This document shows positions 26,630 to 38,707 of a stretch of DNA of 64,000 bases, one piece after another; the first letter of the stretch is position 1, and every line of letters begins with the position of its first letter. The stretch covers positions 124,001 to 188,000 of the forward strand of contig NSJX01000006.1 of the NCBI GenBank assembly GCA_002286715.1, given 5' to 3'. Under the pieces are notes generated by a model. It ran no database searches. It was not told the origin of the DNA and saw only the letters and a list, made by a program, of their open reading frames with translations. Origin of the DNA: Dentipellis sp. KUC8613. Taxonomy: Eukaryota; Basidiomycota; Agaricomycetes; Russulales; Hericiaceae. The position numbers were made by a program, and so were the translations under genes.

Positions 26630-27820
26630 TATTAAATAACGAACGAAGGAGAGTGAAAAAATACAAATGAAGGGACGTCCCTGAAAAGAGACAAGAGGAA
26701 ACGAAAAGAGACGGGGAAGGAGATAGCAAACCAGGGCGCGCCCGCCTTTATACCAACGCATCTCATCGCCTCGGTTATTTGATGTTTGATTCGTGTCGGG
26801 AAACGTGATCCGGAACCAATCGCCATCTCGCTGGTCCTCGATCAATCGTCCTGACCGAATCGCCCGACGAGTTCAGTGGTGGGTGATTGACGATGAGATG
26901 CGAAGAGACTTACACCCAAGACCAGGAGAGCACTCGATCGCATTGTCCATGAATTTTGAAGACCTCTGGTCACTTGAAACTAACGAACTTGGCTTCAGAA
27001 TGGACAGGTATATGAGACAGCGGTAGGCGCCGAAATGTCGGAGCCGCTTGAGTGCCTGTCATGTCAGGTTGCTACGGGTAACTACCGACCCGGGAACCAA
27101 TGAGAGACCGCGAAAGTGCATCTGCGACCTGCTGATGGTATAAAAGTGTTCTGTCTGACCAAGGAAACACAGAATTCGCGCTCCTCCATGCGCACGCTGC
27201 CTAACACGCACTGGCAAGAATCACATCTCGATGTCAAATGGGCCAATGTTGAACAGTCGCGATAGCTAATGCTTCCGCGCGATGGATCTGTCAGGCGCGT
27301 TTCACCTGAAGACGCAAATTGCGCTCTCATCAGCCTTTTGAGTGGGTGGCGCTTTGCGCTCTACAGATGGACTCGCCTGATTCTGCCCAACCTTACAAGC
27401 CATGGGAACAGCTCTCCCATCCCTGGAGACGCGCTAGCCGTCAAGAGATGTGCATTCACATGAATTGGAGGAATCTGGTATGAGACCGCGAGAGACCGTG
27501 ATGCGGCAGGCATTTGTGATAGATTTTCATTCAGAGTGTAAAAGCTGCCACGCCCGTACCATCCGAGCCTCCGAGCGGAGATGCGGGCCTCGAGGGTGTC
27601 ATGACTGAGGATAAGGTGGTGCTGCTCTGAAGTTGCACTTGCACTTGCCGACCACGACAAATTTCGTCGTCAGAACCTGACGTACCACGCGAGGCACCCA
27701 TCACGATGGTGGTGATTCGCACTCTTGATAGTTGATACAGCACACAACGCGGGAACAGATCCCTATGCTAAAGGGTTCGTTCATGGGTCTTCGAGGCATT
27801 TGCAATCTTTTTCTCTGTTT
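26630..27820. other. Intergenic region upstream of the membrane-SH3 gene
   Basis: About 1.2 kb with no supported gene. It holds the promoter of the minus-strand membrane-SH3 gene at its left end and the 3' UTR of the AAA+ gene at its right end. Confidence 0.5.
26745..26752 (-). promoter_or_regulatory. TATA box of the membrane-SH3 gene
   Basis: On the minus strand this reads TATAAAGG, about 115-120 bp upstream of the ATG at 26629. Confidence 0.5.
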
Positions 27821-30800
27821 TTATTCAGCGTCAGGTATATCCAACAACAGCGAAGACACTGCGCGATACAACGAACGAGCGCCCTCGGCGGTCGTATAGT
27901 TTGCGAGAGACTTCCGAACAGTCTCTTCCACAATCTCTGGTGCCAACGAGGCCACGAGGTTGCCGCCGAGGGAATAAAAGGCCTCCGTAGCGATGGCCAT
28001 CTTCTCGTCGTCGGTGAATGGGACGAACGGAAGGACGGCTGTGACCCGAGATAGCAGTGAGGCCTAGGAGATACCAGTTAAACGCTATGTTTCCCAGAGA
28101 AGACAACACTAAATGAACGCGACTTACTCCCAAGCGATCTGAGACCTTAGGACGGAGCAAGTTGACGAGCTCCAAATACTCATCCTGAGTCATGGTAACA
28201 GACGGGTCGCTCAGCGTGTCCTGATAGTCGACCACGACATCATGGCCGATGTTCGAGGTCCCCAGCCAAACGACATTCCGCACGTCGATATGGCGATCGC
28301 CCGCGCGCGGAGAGCAGCGACCTGAAACGACAATATCAGTAACAACACTCAAAGATAGCACGAAACAGCCTGAATCACCGATTTCCCAGGGCATCAGCAG
28401 TGGGTACAGAGCGCGCGGATCCTCCGTTTTCTCGATTTCCTGGAATGGTCGTGAGGAGATGCGAACAGATGGAGAGAGGCCTGGACCTACATCAAGGACC
28501 ACGACGCAGCGCTTGCCCTCGTTCTCAAGGAGAAACTCGGAGAGTGTGCAGGTTGTTGCATCCTGTGTGAAAGCTTTCAATATGGAGGACCGAAATGGGA
28601 GGGTTGGGCTCACCTCGTATGGACTCATTGAATAAGAATCCCAGAGATCATGAGGAGATCGTAACGTGGTCATGTTCACAGTATGAGTGGGCACATCGAG
28701 CAAGGAACCAACTAAACCCATAGGTAAGCGCCGGAAGCAACTGACTGGCGGAGGATATACGCACACTTGCGAGCAAGCAAGCTCTTCCCGTGCCCACTCG
28801 GACCACAGAGCAGAACAACGATCGGCGCGACAGCCAGCTGCCTCGAATGCGCACTGAGCGCCTTGAACAGCTGCGCGAACACATGGTCCTGGCCCACGAT
28901 ATCGTATCGCACCCGGGTCAGAGGCCTAAAGAACGACCTATGAATGAGCGCCGAGGTCTTCCGTGTATGCGCTGCGTTGGCCCGGTTGATGTAATACCTA
29001 GTGCAGACGCCCGCGTCAGCCTGCCCGCACTGCAACACATCACGCATGACTGGCGGACATACCTCGTCGCCGGGTCCATATTCTCCAGAACAGTGCTCGG
29101 GGGCGGCGTGCCCACCATGCTGCTCCTATTGGACGCCGTCCCGCCCGCGTGCCGGGGCGAGTTGAAGCTCGGGTTGTTCAGGGAGAACGGCTCCGCGCCG
29201 TACGCGAGCAGCGCCTTGACGATCTCGACCTTGTGCTTGAGGCGGTCGTTCGTCAGCGCGAACGCGAGGGGCGACTGCGGGCCGATCTGCTCGTTCGGCC
29301 CCGCCTCGCCGCTCTCGAGCACGCGGCGCACCTCCTCGACGTCGTCGCTCGCGATGGCGAAGAGCAGGTCCGGCTTGGGCGTCGCGATGGCGTGGATGGG
29401 CGAGCGCAGGACGGAGGGCGCGCGCGAGGCGGGGGCGGTGTGCGGGATGGGATTGCGCATGGTGTAGTCCTCTGCATAATCGTCGTCATTGTCGTCGTCG
29501 TAGTCGTCGTCGGACTCGTCTTCCTCGGCGATCCCATGAGCGGGTTCGGAGAGTCTGCTAGAGGATCGAGGGTAGCTGTCGGATGCGGGATTATGCGAAC
29601 TTGCTGTAGAGAACGTAGAGTTGCGCCAAGACTGTGAATGCGAGATGGGGGCAGATTGCGGTGGTGGGTCGATAGATGCACGATGAGAACGATTTGAAGC
29701 GAGTGAGTGAGTGTGGTCATGAGCATTGATTAGGGTATGGCTGTTGTGGTCGGGTAATGCTGAAGATGAAGCAGACGAAAGCTACAGGCAACGATGAGCC
29801 AAACATGACGGAAAGGGCGCGAAACGACGTTACCAGAGGATGTTGCGATAGAGAATCTCGTGATGATACAGTAAAAGACGAAGAAATAGATGCCTTTGGT
29901 AAATGACCTATTAGAACGAAAGTTTGTGAGCTTATAACAAAGGCTGTGAAAAAAAAAGCCAACATACTAGATGAGCCTATATCACTCGGCATCTTGCCAT
30001 TCAATGGCGCAGATGCGGGCTCTAATATACGAGACTACGAGAGACATGATTCAGCATTCGATGAACGCAGGTTCAAAATACAATGCTTACAAGACGTAAA
30101 GGCTTGAACCAAGGCGGAGTGGGCACTGAAGGGCTCGGAGAAGGGAACTGCCCCGAAGCAGGCGTGGACAGATTACTCGGGATCAGAGGTAAATTAGTTA
30201 GCACGCTGGGACGATGTCGTTTTCGAGCGTTAACAGACTGAGGCGATTGCGCCTGCATTCGACCATCAGCGAAAGAAATCTGAATCGCACATAAAACACG
30301 TACGGTAAAAGACTTGCGGAACCCGAAGGGGACCTTCGTCGACGACCCAACTTTCTCCCACTTGTCGTCGACTGGAGTCTCAGGTTCCACCACTTCCTTT
30401 TGTTTTCCTTTCTGCTTCTCAGTCGCGGACACGGGCCTGCCCGTCCGATCCTGGAACGATGTAATCAAGTCTCGCACGGGAGACGTCATAACCGAAGACG
30501 GAGGCCGGGTGAAGACGCGTTCGCGACTGAGAGCAGAGGTGGCCGACTTGGACGACATTGGAGGATTGGACCTTGGACTGGAGTCGCGGTTGTATACCGG
30601 CTCCGAGAGGGCGGGGGAAGGCGCGAAGGCACGGGAGGGATACCGCGATGGCGATTGAGAGAGGCGGCGCTGTTCAATATAACCGAATGAAGACGAAGCC
30701 CGTTCTAAGGGTTCCCCGAGGTGGAACGTGGGGCTCTCAGACGACAGTTGTGACGCAAAAGAGACACGTTTCGACGAAGGCGTCGATGCGTATGTCGCGT

Positions 30801-32634
30801 ACATATCGTCCAGGAAATCCGCTTCGACTTCGACTTCGCTGATCTCCAGTTCATCGATCTGAAGAGAGACACGCTTCGGCGCTGCGGGGACCACATATTC
30901 CTCTCCAATTCCTGGTGAAGGTTCCGGGGACACCGAAGGCCCTCCGTCAGATCGAGCAGTGATTGTGAGGTCGGAAACTGCGCGTCCTCGTACTGTTGCC
31001 AAAGTCATCGCAGGCGAGACAGCTTTGATCTCCTTGGGCGAAAGTCGCGAGGAACTATCCGCCATAGGGCCATTCTCCACGGGACCGTCGTCCACAGGAG
31101 CATCTTCCTCAAGGCCATCTTCCGGAAAGCCGCCCTCCGAAGGATCAACTTCCTTAGGTTCCACGCGACCCCGCCCTTTGAACGCTTGTGCAAGGAGCGA
31201 TCGCGGGGACAGTGGCTTTGAGGGATCAACAGCTGCATTCAATACATTCAGCTCTGCGTTCGCCAATCCAGGAGGTGCATGTGGAATAGGGATGTCGGAG
31301 GAAGGCAACGGGAACAGAAGCCGCGAGCGAGAAGTGTCATCGTCCCCGGACGAATCGAGAGACTGGCTGAAAGAGTCCTCCCAAGACGAGTTTTCTTCCA
31401 TGATAGCGCTAAGATCCACCTTGGTGAGTTTCACATCGCCCTCGCTCAGCACGTCCGGGATGCTCTTGGTTTCAGTCGCCGCAGAATCCAGCACGTCGGG
31501 TTCGTGTCGAGCAGACGACGTGAAAACGTCCGCAACTCCTACGGCATCTTCTCCAGAAGGGGAAGAAAGCGCTGCTGATATGGGCTTCACTGTCACCGCA
31601 TGGGAAGCATGCACCGTCTCATCCTCGTCCGGATCTAGGCTGAATGGAGGGGGCGCTGTATCGTCAATTTCGTCCAGAACTTGGTCAACGTGATGAACTA
31701 TTTGCGAACGGATCGGACTTTGGGGAAGGAAGTGGGGCGAGGGAGGCAACTTCGGCGAAAGCACTCGGTACGCTGAGCCAAACGGAGAAGACAATAGATC
31801 CAGGGTAGAAGTGGGCCTGTACGGACGAGGGGGTGATAAAGCGAACGGGGTCGGACCCATCCAATTATCCGCGTACCCCGAGTCGATGGAATCTTCGCGG
31901 TGTATTGAGCTATCATGTTTGTCGGCAGGAAAGGGGACAGGCGGACCCTGAGACAGCTCGACGGGAGACAGTAAACCAAAGGACTGCGTGTCGCAGTCTT
32001 CTGCACTTGTGGGGGAGACAGGCTGATCCAGTGAAGCCGGCCTGCGGACAGCGCTGGTAGACATGATGCCCTGCTCCGTTGGCACGTCCTCCTCATCCGC
32101 GGCCACGTGACCTTGTTCTGGAACAGATTGCGGGGACTCTGCTCTCTGTTTCGCGTCTGTATCTCCATTGATCGGGTGTTCCAGGTCTGCAGAGATGTTC
32201 TTGATGTCTTTGGACGCGTCGGCATCCTCTCGCAAAGTCTCCGAAAGTGACACAGCCTCTGACGAGAGCTCAATATCGCTGTGACTCTGCTCCACGAGAG
32301 TTGTCGAATCCAGTTCCTGAGCCAAGTCGTCTGGTCCTATGACATCTTCGAGTGCAGCGAGAAGGCTCGTCATGCGTGGTGATCGAGGCGATGAGACACT
32401 GGATTGGGGAGATTGGATGGTCACGGTGGGCGGTTGGGGGTAGGTCGTGGCGTAGCGACGGGTATTGGAGAGGGGTTCCGGGAGCGCGTCGTCGTCATTG
32501 AAGTTCATTGGATGTATAGAAATGGTCTCTTGAGGACGCTTGATCTTGACGTCGTGCAGGAAATTGCACGAGTCGGAGAAGAGACAGCGACCCTGCGAGT
32601 AGAAGGGACATGGTCGCACTGTGACTCGTGGCAA
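27821..32634 (-). CDS. CCCH zinc finger - ankyrin - AAA+ (ClpB/Skd3-like) protein
   Basis: Eleven exons: 30304-32634, 30091-30252, 29968-30034, 29834-29907, 29063-29781, 28765-28997, 28614-28711, 28491-28562, 28379-28439, 28128-28321, 27821-28063; phases close to 1417 residues. The N-terminus has one CCCH finger (C9, C17, C23, H27; CX7CX5CX3H). About 850 disordered Ser/Pro/Glu-rich residues follow, ending in an Asp-run. An ankyrin region is near ~1015-1085. The AAA+ domain has Walker A GPSGHGKS (~1183-1190), Walker B VVVLDEIEK (~1249-1257) and a sensor-like WLGTSNIG. Ankyrin plus one AAA+ domain is the layout of animal CLPB/Skd3 disaggregases. CCCH fingers usually bind RNA. An alternative is two genes: one stopping at 30073, another starting at an ATG at 29992, only 80 bp later. 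I prefer one gene because an in-frame GTAAGC...TAG intron joins them. Confidence 0.72.
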
Positions 32635-32881
32635 GCGTCAGATAACATATTCTACGATGAAAACAAAAGAGTAGACCTTTCTTCTTCCATGGAGGGTCGG
32701 GGACAGACATCAGGGAGGCATTGAGGTGGGGGAGGGACGAAATAGCGAAAGTTGAGATGACGCGGTTCGAGACCGTGCGGACTGTAGCTGTGGGCGCTTG
32801 TGTAAGAGTTGGTCCGTCACGTTTATTTCCTGCCGTGTCGGCCTCTTTCCACAACCTCGACCAGCCCTGTCCAGCCTGTGC
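32635..32881. promoter_or_regulatory. Bidirectional promoter (CCCH-AAA+ gene / glutaredoxin-like gene)
   Basis: Only 247 bp lie between divergent start codons at 32634 (-) and 32882 (+). No TATA box is obvious. Confidence 0.5.
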
Positions 32882-33329
32882 ATGGCAGCCCGTGCATCCG
32901 TCGGCCGACTTGCTCGTCTCACCCTCTATTCAGGTCCAAACTGCTCTCTTTGCGACGTGAGCACCGCCTGTCTCGTCTCAGCTTGTTTCAACTGACTTCT
33001 CAACAGATCGCGAAAGCGGAGCTCGCAAAGGTCAGGCAGACGGTACGTCTGCGTTCTCATGCCAACAAACGATCAGCCCTTGCTCCACTCGTCTGACGCT
33101 ACTGCCACATCAGCACTCGTTCGACCTGGATGTGATCAATATTCAGGATCCGGGACAGGAGCGGTGGAAGCGGAAGTATGTCTACTGGATTCCAGCACTG
33201 CACTTGAACGGCAGCGAGATCGCGAAGGGTCGGTGGGACGCCCAGACGGTCATCCAGGCCTTGGACGACATGGACAAGGAGCCGAGTCCCCCGACAGCAG
33301 AGGAACCGAAGGAGGAGACCCCACTCTAG
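32882..33329 (+). CDS. Glutaredoxin-like protein
   Basis: Three exons, 32882-32956, 33007-33042, 33114-33329, all phase 0, giving 108 residues. The thioredoxin-fold start is LTLYSGPNCSLCDIAKAEL with a CSLC (CxxC) site at C21/C24. The second half has YVYWIPALHLNGSEIAKGRW, with the cis-proline before the beta-strand as in the glutaredoxin-like family of yeast YDR286C and human C5orf63. The basic N-terminus (MAARASVGRLARL) could be a mitochondrial presequence. The Glu/Pro-rich tail is species-specific. Likely a small thiol oxidoreductase; its substrate is unknown. The reading frame of the next gene stays open backwards across its last exon. Confidence 0.85.
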
Positions 33330-34390
33330 AATTGACTTATCCGTTCTACTCCGATGTGCGAGGCTCTTCGTATGACAGCCTTGACTGGTCCTGGGCCTAT
33401 TCACTCCATTTCTACGAGCGACACGCTGATGTCATCCTCGGCGATGACTTTGCTGCCTCGCATGATGTCGATGATAATGTTAGCCGTTGCTTCAATTGTG
33501 GCTCTACGGACCACCTCCTCACCTCCTGCCCAAATCCCCGTGACAGAGAACTCATTTCGCTTTCTCGGCAACTATACAATTTCTTCCGCACAGAACGTGC
33601 TACGGACTCCATAACGATCAGTGCCGCCGGTGACTGGAAGAGTCAGAGGCTTCAGTGGATCGATGAATTCGTTCCTGGTGAGGTACGGGGACCAGATCTA
33701 CGCGATGCTCTAGGTCTTCTCGATGGAGACATCGGAAATAATGCTTCCTGGCTGCAGAATATGGCCGACTGGGGTTATCCATCAGGCTGGGCCGGACGGG
33801 AGGACCCTCGGTCGAAGATGCGACAAATGATCGAGGACGAGTATGTGGAAACGACTGTTTTTGAGGAAGGGGAGTGCTCCATCACAGTATTCGGAGATGG
33901 CTCAGAAGAGAACTTAGACCTGAGCACTGTCGCTTTCAGCACACACCGGGTTGAAGCTGATATCTTGGACAACGCTGATTCCGATACAGAGTCGTCCGAA
34001 GCGTGTCGTCGATCATCCGCGACCGATGCGACGCCTATTCGTAGGTGGGCAAAATACCCAGCAACATATTTCTCTAATGATCTACTGCCGCTCCATACCG
34101 GAGGTCGTCTGCCTCCTGTTGGATCGTCGTCTTCTACCTTTTCCAACGATCGCCAGGATCTTTGGGAGCGTATAATGTCTCAATATGCAGCACCCCCTCC
34201 TCCACCCGGTCCACCTCCTTCGTCACCGCCGCCGCCTCTTCCGTCTTCACCTCCCCAAATACCCCCGCCTCCGCCATCACCTCCACGTCCGCGTCCGCCG
34301 CTTCCCCTACCTTCCCTATCAGAAGGGCATGCTTTTACTACAGATCTTGGGCTCGACGAAATGGACATGGACATGTCAGATTCTGATTGA
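33330..34390 (+). CDS. PSP/CCHC zinc-knuckle protein (ZCCHC8-like); start unresolved
   Basis: The frame is open from 33059 to the stop at 34388-34390. Recognisable coding starts at ELTYPFYSDVRGSSYDSLDW (about 33330). A CCHC knuckle follows (CFNCGSTDHLLTSC, CX2CX4HX4C, near 33487), then a PSP-type segment with FVPGEVRGPDLRDALGLLDG and NMADWGYPSGW. The C-terminus is Pro-rich (34180-34320) and ends acidic. PSP plus CCHC is the core of ZCCHC8-type RNA-exosome adaptors. No in-frame ATG occurs between 33059 and about 33760. Either a first exon ends upstream and splices to the TAG at 33327-33329 (phase 1), or the transcript overlaps the glutaredoxin gene. Confidence 0.72.
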
Positions 34391-34508
34391 AGGTCATGTA
34401 TCATGCTTCGAGGATCATCGCGTCAGACGGCGCTCCTATGCTTCTATCTTGCATTCAGTTCCCCATCTATATCTTACCCTCTGTATCTATGCACAGCTCG
34501 TCGATCGT
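34391..34508. terminator. Shared convergent 3' region
   Basis: Only 118 bp separate the stop codons of the zinc-knuckle gene (+) and dihydroxyacetone kinase (-). The two 3' UTRs must overlap or terminate within this short interval. Confidence 0.4.
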
Positions 34509-36761
34509 CTATGTACCTTTCATACCCGTCCACAACCCTTCCAAAACCGCCGCGACGCCCCACGCACCGGGGTCGGGAGGCAAGCTGTCCTCGGACTGCC
34601 CTCCCTGCTCGCCGCTGCCGACATACACTGCCCGCCCGAGTCTGGCCTTCATCCCCTTCGTGTTTTCCGCTCCCTCCTTCGCTTGACGTACTGCCTCTGA
34701 CATTGCGCCAGAGACATCTGGCTTGCCTGGACCTTCTGCCGATAGGTATGCGCAGAATGGCGAGAGTGCATCGACGATGGTGCGGTCTCCTGGTCGAGCT
34801 GGCGTGTGCGCAGACAGTGCTGTCAAGGCGCGGGCGGGCGCATCGTGCCACGAGCCTGATGGGTCAGAAGGAACGACAGTCGAGAGCGATGTGAAGAAGA
34901 TCGCAAGCACTATGACGCTGTGAGATACAGCTGACAGTGTTACAAGACTTGCTACTCACATGCGCCAATAGTCCCACCCATACTGTCCTCGAGTATCTCG
35001 CCCAACTTCCGCATCAGCCCAGCAGGATCAAGAGTCTTGATATCGATGTCTCCGTCGTCTAACGCTTTGATGACGGCTACACTCGAACTGCTGAGCCAGC
35101 TGCATCCATACCTCAGCAAGTGCGATTCACCCACCTTTTGCCCCAGCCGCAAACGTCTCTCCACAATCCCCATCTCCTACGATCGTGTCATACGCAGTCA
35201 TCTCGCCCTCGAGCTCCAGGACCCGCGCGCACGCTGCACGGATCCCAGCTTCTATCATCCCTACCGAGATATCCGTATCACGCCAATACGATGCCTTCTG
35301 CACACTCAGCACGTCACCTACACCTGCAGCCTGATCTGCGGACGGCCGCAGCGAGCGCAGCTTATGCTCAGCCTCGGCCTCTTCCCGCTCGACGTCACGA
35401 GCTGTCTCCGGCCAGTCCGAGCGCACGCCGCTCCACGCTGAAGCCTGCGTCGGCGCATCCAGGAGTGCGAGCAGGTCGATGCTGTCATCCGGACCTCCCG
35501 TGGGCGTCTGCCCCAGGCTGCGACGCACGCTGGACAGGTTGAGAAGGGACAGGGAGAATCCTGGAGCGTTCAGAGACGTCATGTAGGATGAAGAGTAGAT
35601 CCTGCGCGGGTGCACGCCGATCACGCCTGCAGGACGACTATCAGCGACATCGTGCAGCCATGGGACGTCTGCACGTACGGAGCTGGAGGAGAGCCTCTTC
35701 GAGCAGCGCGCCCATCTCAAGGTGCGACATCCCGCCGAGATTGTTAACGAAGAGCACCGTCTCGTCCATATCAGCGGGCGTCTTCCCGACCCTGAGGAAC
35801 GCGTCACTCTTTCCTTCCGCACCGTCAGCAGCAGGACCTCGGGAGCCCGAAGTCAATATCATCCCCAGCATCTCGCCCACCAAGCCCTCCGCGTCGCTAA
35901 ACGTGCCCTTCCGCACGCCCGGCTCGTTGTGCAGCCCCATACCCACCTCGCAGACCTCCTCCGCCGAATCCTTATCCGCGCCGTCCCCACCAGCCGAGGC
36001 ATCGACCTTCCGACCGGGAACATGACAGTGCTCTAGGCCAACGCCGACGCTAGCCAGCGAGCCCACGACCGCATCGCCCAGTTTCTTGACATCTGCCAGC
36101 GGCGCGCCCGTCTCTGCGTACGCACCGAGGACCTTGCACACGAGGATGTTCCCCGCGAGCCCGCGCGGGCCGACTAGAGATGGAGTTGGAGCCTTGAGCA
36201 GGGACACGTCGTCCGCGACGACGACCGCGTCGATGGCGAGCGCGGGGTACAGCGCGCGTGCGCGCGTCAGCGCCAGACCGAAGTTCAGCCTGTCGCCCGT
36301 GTAGTTGTTAATTATCAACAACATATCCTTTAAGTTCTTCGGATCTAGGTTCACGGTGTCCTGGTCCTGGATTTGGTCGTGGTCTTGGTCTGAGGCGTGC
36401 GCGTGCTGAGCGGCGAGCAGCGCGAGCTCGATGGCGGTGAGGATCTGGCGCGCGCTCGGGCTCGCGAAGATGTCGCCAGAGACGGAGGACGCGAGCATGC
36501 CGCGGCCGGTGTAGGCTGCGTGCGCGGGCTCGTGGCCGGCGCCGCCGCCTGCGACGAGGGCGACGCGGGAGTGCGCCGATGGGCGCGCGACGTAGACGGA
36601 TTTCGACGGCGCGTGTCTAGGTGCGAGGGGTCTGGATGGGTGGCTGGTGAGGAGAGTTGTGGGAGGACGTACAGTCGGAGGCTGGGGTTCAGGGATACTG
36701 CCCCGCGCAGCGATTTGAGGACGAGGCCTTGGGGCGAGTTGAAGACGTGTTTGTTCGACAT
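34509..36761 (-). CDS. DAK: Dihydroxyacetone kinase
   Basis: Five exons, 36673-36761, 35679-36616, 35135-35626, 34960-35076, 34509-34909, giving 678 residues. The N-terminal DakK domain has VALVAGGGAGHEPAHAAYTG and GMLASSVSGDIFASPS. It also has the substrate-binding His (about residue 259) in EVGMGLHNEPGVRKG, which forms the covalent hemiaminal with dihydroxyacetone. The C-terminal DakL domain has the Mg-ATP loop TIVGDGDCGETFAAGAK (Asp494, Asp496), GGTIGALLAIFFTSL and DRTIVDALSPF. The enzyme phosphorylates dihydroxyacetone (and glyceraldehyde) with ATP, detoxifying it and feeding glycerol into glycolysis. The protein is longer than the usual ~590 residues because of inserts near residues 100-120 and 240-290. 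Confidence 0.93.
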
Positions 36762-37644
36762 GGTCTATTGCCTGGGGGTCGTCAGGATGGGTGGTGGTTA
36801 GGAGGCGAGAGAGAAGGGATGATGTCTTGGGCTGGGTGGAGCAATGTCAGTGTAAGTACTCGTCCGAGCGCCCCTCCGTGCGGAATGTTGGAAGACACCG
36901 TCGAGCGCTCCTCCGTGCGGAGCGTTGGGGGCCCTTAGCGAGTACGTCTGATCCATATCCGGGCTTCAGGACGGGGTCATGGGGCACGGACATGAGAACG
37001 GGCGAGGTTACCTCACAAGGCATACTTTCTATCATCTGATCAGGCGTAAGATACGAATACGCATTTGGTCAGCGATGTACTCTGCGCAGTGAAATTGAAC
37101 ATGATAGCTGGGCTTTCCGACGGTGCGCAGGGAGTTGGTTTGCTTGGAAGCGGAGGCCCGCACGAAGATGTTGGTTGTGATGCAAGCATGGTGGTCGGAT
37201 TGAAGGTGTTGCGCGTGACCGCGTTTTAGTAAGTATGATTAGCACCAGGGCTTACATACAACAGACGACGAAAAACCTGCAAGACAATTAGAAACCAGGT
37301 GTCAACTGTAAAGAATAAAGTAACAGTCGGGGTGGAGACAGCAAGTGACGGTGGAGAAGGATAAAGAGTAAGCAGGTAACTCTACGACGATGCGGCAGAC
37401 AAGTCCGCAGTCAGTCTTGTCCGATTGTCCTGACGCTAATGTACAGTGTGAAAAGTCACAATGCGCTATGAATACAAGATGGTGTTGCCGGTGGGTTCAA
37501 GACGTGCGGAAAAAGAATGGATGTCAAGTGGGTGTTGAGCTCGGTCAACGTGATGTGGAACGCAGTTCCTATGCTGTGTATGACATCAAGTTGGGTGGGG
37601 TAAGCTTCGGTATTTGGAGGGTGAAAGACGTAAGTAGTGTCTTC
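36762..37644. other. Promoter region of the dihydroxyacetone kinase gene
   Basis: About 0.9 kb between the kinase start (36761, -) and the stop of the membrane protein (37645, -). It contains an imperfect repeat of a 24-bp block (GAGCGCTCCTCCGTGCGGA type) at 36868-36888 and 36903-36923. No gene is supported. Confidence 0.45.
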
Positions 37645-38707
37645 TCAGAGCGCTCTGGGGCTTGAGCGGAAGCGATTTCCGCGAGAGGAAGGTTTATGGT
37701 CGAGCGGCGGGAGACCATTGTCCTTTGTCGGCCTCGAAGGATCACGGACGAGAGTTTCTGGAAGAGTGGAAAGAACATAGCCTGCGAAGCACACTTCAAT
37801 ATGCGTAAACGAAGACAAAGAGAATTGACACACCATTAAGGCCAGCTGCCTTCTCGCCTTCCATGCCGAACCCGTAACCCGCTTTTTCGTCCGACGCGTC
37901 GTATGGAATGGCACCAGGATCCTGCGTCTGGAAAAGTGAAGCTCGGAACACCGGCGCGCGGTATTTGGGCAAGATGGGCGCGTCCTTTCGTGCGCGCCAG
38001 CTCTTCACGCTGCGCAGCTCCTTGGACGATCCGCGCAAGAGGAAGCCGAGCATGACGTTAAGAACTCCAGTAAACAAAACCATCATCCCAGCTACGAAAG
38101 TCAGGTTGTCGGCGACGCGGTCAATGATCATAGCACCCATGCTAGTACGATTTCAATTAGTACTTGATACACTTCACACACACACGAAACTGAAGACTAC
38201 TCACAAAATCTGGAAAATGCCGAGCGGGCCAAGGCCATGACCGGAGCCAAGGACAGGGAAGAACGTGTCCCAGAACTTCATAGGCCATTCGATCTCGGAG
38301 AAGAGGAGAGCGCCGGCCGCGAAGCTGACAAGCATTCCGTTCAACAAACCAGCGATGAGACTTGCTACTGGGTCCGGGGTTGCCGGATTGCTGCTGTGGG
38401 TTAGTATTCTATCTACATACCTGACAAGAACTAAACATACCCAGACGGAGCGGCAGCTGCAGCTGAAGCGGTCGAGTTATCAGCTGGAGGAGTAGAGGGC
38501 TTTTTAGACATAGCGCTCTTAATTAGGTCGACATCCTTCGAGACGAGGCGGACGGTGACAACGAGCGCGAGCACGAGAGAGACGATGCTGATGAAACGGA
38601 CGATATTTAGACCGACGAACCCCACTGTTCTCAAAAGCGTTTTGAGATATCAATCCAAAGGAGGAAAGGTCAGAGGACGTACGAGTACGACGAGCAATCA
38701 TGGTCAT
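37645..38707 (-). CDS. Four-helix membrane protein, fungal DUF7598-like
   Basis: Five exons, 38683-38707, 38441-38624, 38205-38393, 37834-38141, 37645-37781, giving 280 residues. Predicted membrane helices are at ~10-36 (LNIVRFISIVSLVLALVVTV), ~82-102 (ASLIAGLLNGMLVSFAAGAL), ~125-145 (LGIFQIFMGAMIIDRV) and ~148-168 (FVAGMMVLFTGVLNVMLGFL). The core SEIEWPMKFWDTFFPVLGSG between helices 2 and 3 resembles the conserved (S)E(V)GWPMxFF(D)xFFPVLG block that I associate from memory with fungal DUF7598 proteins. The assignment is tentative and the family has no known function. The C-terminal ~110 residues are polar and cytosolic. The first exon is only 25 nt; ATG 38707 and a second ATG two codons on are both possible. 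Confidence 0.7.

Noticed and set aside
29253..29726. 157-codon minus-strand frame overlapping the ankyrin region
   Set aside because: Out of frame with the conserved ankyrin-AAA+ protein; Thr-rich translation is an artefact of an Asp-codon repeat.
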